This document shows, in pieces, positions 63,088-64,000 of a stretch of 64,000 bases of DNA. The stretch is taken from the NCBI GenBank assembly GCA_963834715.1, contig CAWIDE010000003.1, positions 124,001 through 188,000 of the forward strand. Direction: 5' to 3'. This stretch comes from CAVSUZ01 sp963834715 (GTDB lineage: Bacteria > Pseudomonadota > Alphaproteobacteria > Acetobacterales > Acetobacteraceae). How positions within the stretch are numbered: position 1 is the first letter of the stretch; each line of letters opens with the position of its first letter. The notes beneath the pieces are model-generated. The model was not told the DNA's origin, ran no database searches, and was given only the letters and a program-made list of their open reading frames with translations. Both the position numbers and the translations under genes were made by a program.

Positions 63088-63711
63088 TTACTTTCCGTAG
63101 GCGTGGGCGATCTGGCCGACAAGCTTGGCCCAGGCCATGTCCATGGCCTCGTACACCTCGCCGGCCTCCGGTCGCCCATTATCCTTGAGGATTTCCACCA
63201 TCAAAGTTGCGTAGTCGGACAGAATGACACCAGCCTGCAGCATGCGCAGGAGCCCGACCTGGCGCTTGGTCTCGCTGAAGGTTCCCGAGGCATCGACTGC
63301 CACATAGGCGTCCAGCCCCTTACCAACGGCAGTGATGGCGGGAAAGGCCGCGCAGACTTCAAGTGAGATGCCGGCGAAGATCAGTTTCTTGCGGCCAGTC
63401 GCCTCGATGGCGCGAGCCACGCGTGCGTCGTCAAAGGCGTTGACCGACGAACGGTCGATGATCTCGATGCCTGGCAGCGCTTCGACCAGTTCGGGGAACG
63501 TCGGACCCCACATGCTGTCGCGCGCCGTCGTGGTCGCGATAATGGGCAATTTCAATGCTCTCGCAGCTTTCGCCAGAGCCACCACATTGTGTTTCAGCTC
63601 GCCGGTCGAATAGTCGCGGACGCCAGTCATGAGGCCGACCTGATGATCAACGAGGATGAGCGCGGCGTTTTCGGAAGTCAGGGGCTCGTAGGGGCGGATT
63701 TGATTACTCAT
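63088..63711 (-). CDS. Isochorismatase-family (cysteine) hydrolase, YcaC-like
   Basis: A 207-residue enzyme from the ATG at 63711, with an AAGGAG ribosome site upstream. Catalytic Asp in ALILVDHQVGLM (about residue 22), Lys region LKLPIIATTTARDS, and catalytic Cys in AGISLEVCAAFPAI (about residue 122). The pattern fits the YcaC branch, whose substrates are largely unknown. The longer upstream frame (to 63942) has no homology and is not used. Transcribed away from the right edge. Confidence 0.88.
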   Translation of the reverse strand: MSNQIRPYEPLTSENAALILVDHQVGLMTGVRDYSTGELKHNVVALAKAARALKLPIIATTTARDSMWGPTFPELVEALPGIEIIDRSSVNAFDDARVARAIEATGRKKLIFAGISLEVCAAFPAITAVGKGLDAYVAVDASGTFSETKRQVGLLRMLQAGVILSDYATLMVEILKDNGRPEAGEVYEAMDMAWAKLVGQIAHAYGK

Positions 63712-64000
63712 GGCATTCTCCTTGGATTCTTGCGGTTGGTGATTGCTTCTTGGGCGGGCCGAGGCAATTGTCAAAGTCGGGTAAGGTTTTCTGGAAAGTT
63801 GGCATGTGCTAGCTTGGCGCTGGCATGAGCCGAACCCTTGGCAAAGAGTAGGGTTGAGACTGCAAGCCCTGCCGCGCAGCCTGCCGCGTCTCAGTGGGAA
63901 GCTCATGCTACCGATCCCAAAAGCGAGGGCGCTGGCTGTCATAAGTTTTGAGATATGCGCGAACGTCTGCTCTGGATAGGGAATCTGCCCTCGGGGCTCG
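63712..64000. other. Right-edge intergenic region
   Basis: 289 bases upstream of the isochorismatase-like gene. I see no gene, RNA or convincing promoter. It may hold the regulatory region shared with a gene beyond the window. Confidence 0.35.

Noticed and set aside
1..64000. CRISPR array or restriction-modification/defence island
   Set aside because: No regularly spaced short repeats and no nuclease, methyltransferase or cas-like genes were seen.

Overview
The window is high-GC DNA with dense, short-spaced genes. An argS followed by a SPOR-domain gene, a tRNA-Thr(TGT), a zinc-ribbon MscL, hopanoid-type HpnL-like genes, a rhaSTPQU-type rhamnose operon and several multidrug RND pumps suggest an alphaproteobacterium, most likely Rhodospirillales/Acetobacteraceae-like. 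That placement is inference from gene content; there is no rRNA here to settle it.

Layout. 1-4960 (minus): a tightly overlapping four-gene operon of a seven-TM protein fused to an SPFH (HflK-like) domain, two more SPFH proteins and a P1B-type heavy-metal ATPase without an HMA domain. I regard this as the best candidate for a little-described membrane system. 5936-12868 (minus): a rhamnose uptake and non-phosphorylating catabolism operon (SDR, mutarotase, two ABC permeases, ABC ATPase, binding protein, L-rhamnonate dehydratase), with a divergent GntR/FadR-type regulator. 13886-18034: CHASE2 adenylate cyclase, a convergent Tat-exported FecR-domain protein, and a purine nucleoside permease-like protein. 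18173-19401: a ghrA-like gene cut by an IS6-family element. 19493-25367: tRNA-Thr, pcp, GMC oxidoreductase plus FAH-family hydrolase, argS, SPOR protein and two adjacent palindromic repeats. 25377-37124: two intact RND efflux systems with TetR, a bile-acid-symporter-like protein and LysR between them. 37486-46961: small secreted and housekeeping genes, a Rieske dioxygenase alpha/beta pair, tadA, a glutamine amidotransferase, rluB-like, an SDR and a GFA enzyme. 46962-47951: repeats and decayed IS630 and IS66 fragments. 47948-52855: asparagine synthase, a two-DTG aspartic protease, mscL and a TauD-type dioxygenase. 52859-62584: a mobile-element-rich segment with two near-identical 1754-bp IS copies in direct tandem sharing a 6-bp junction, a third RND pump operon in decay, and an IS1634-family element that has removed the 5' end of that operon. 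63088-63711: an isochorismatase-family hydrolase.

A recurring theme is broken reading frames. The polytopic SPFH gene, the GntR regulator, the CHASE2 cyclase and the TauD gene each carry one apparent 1-base insertion, mostly at short homopolymers, and the purine permease may carry another. The third RND pump has three frameshifts and a nonsense codon. The first group could be sequencing indels; the last, next to an IS that removed the operon's start, looks like genuine decay.
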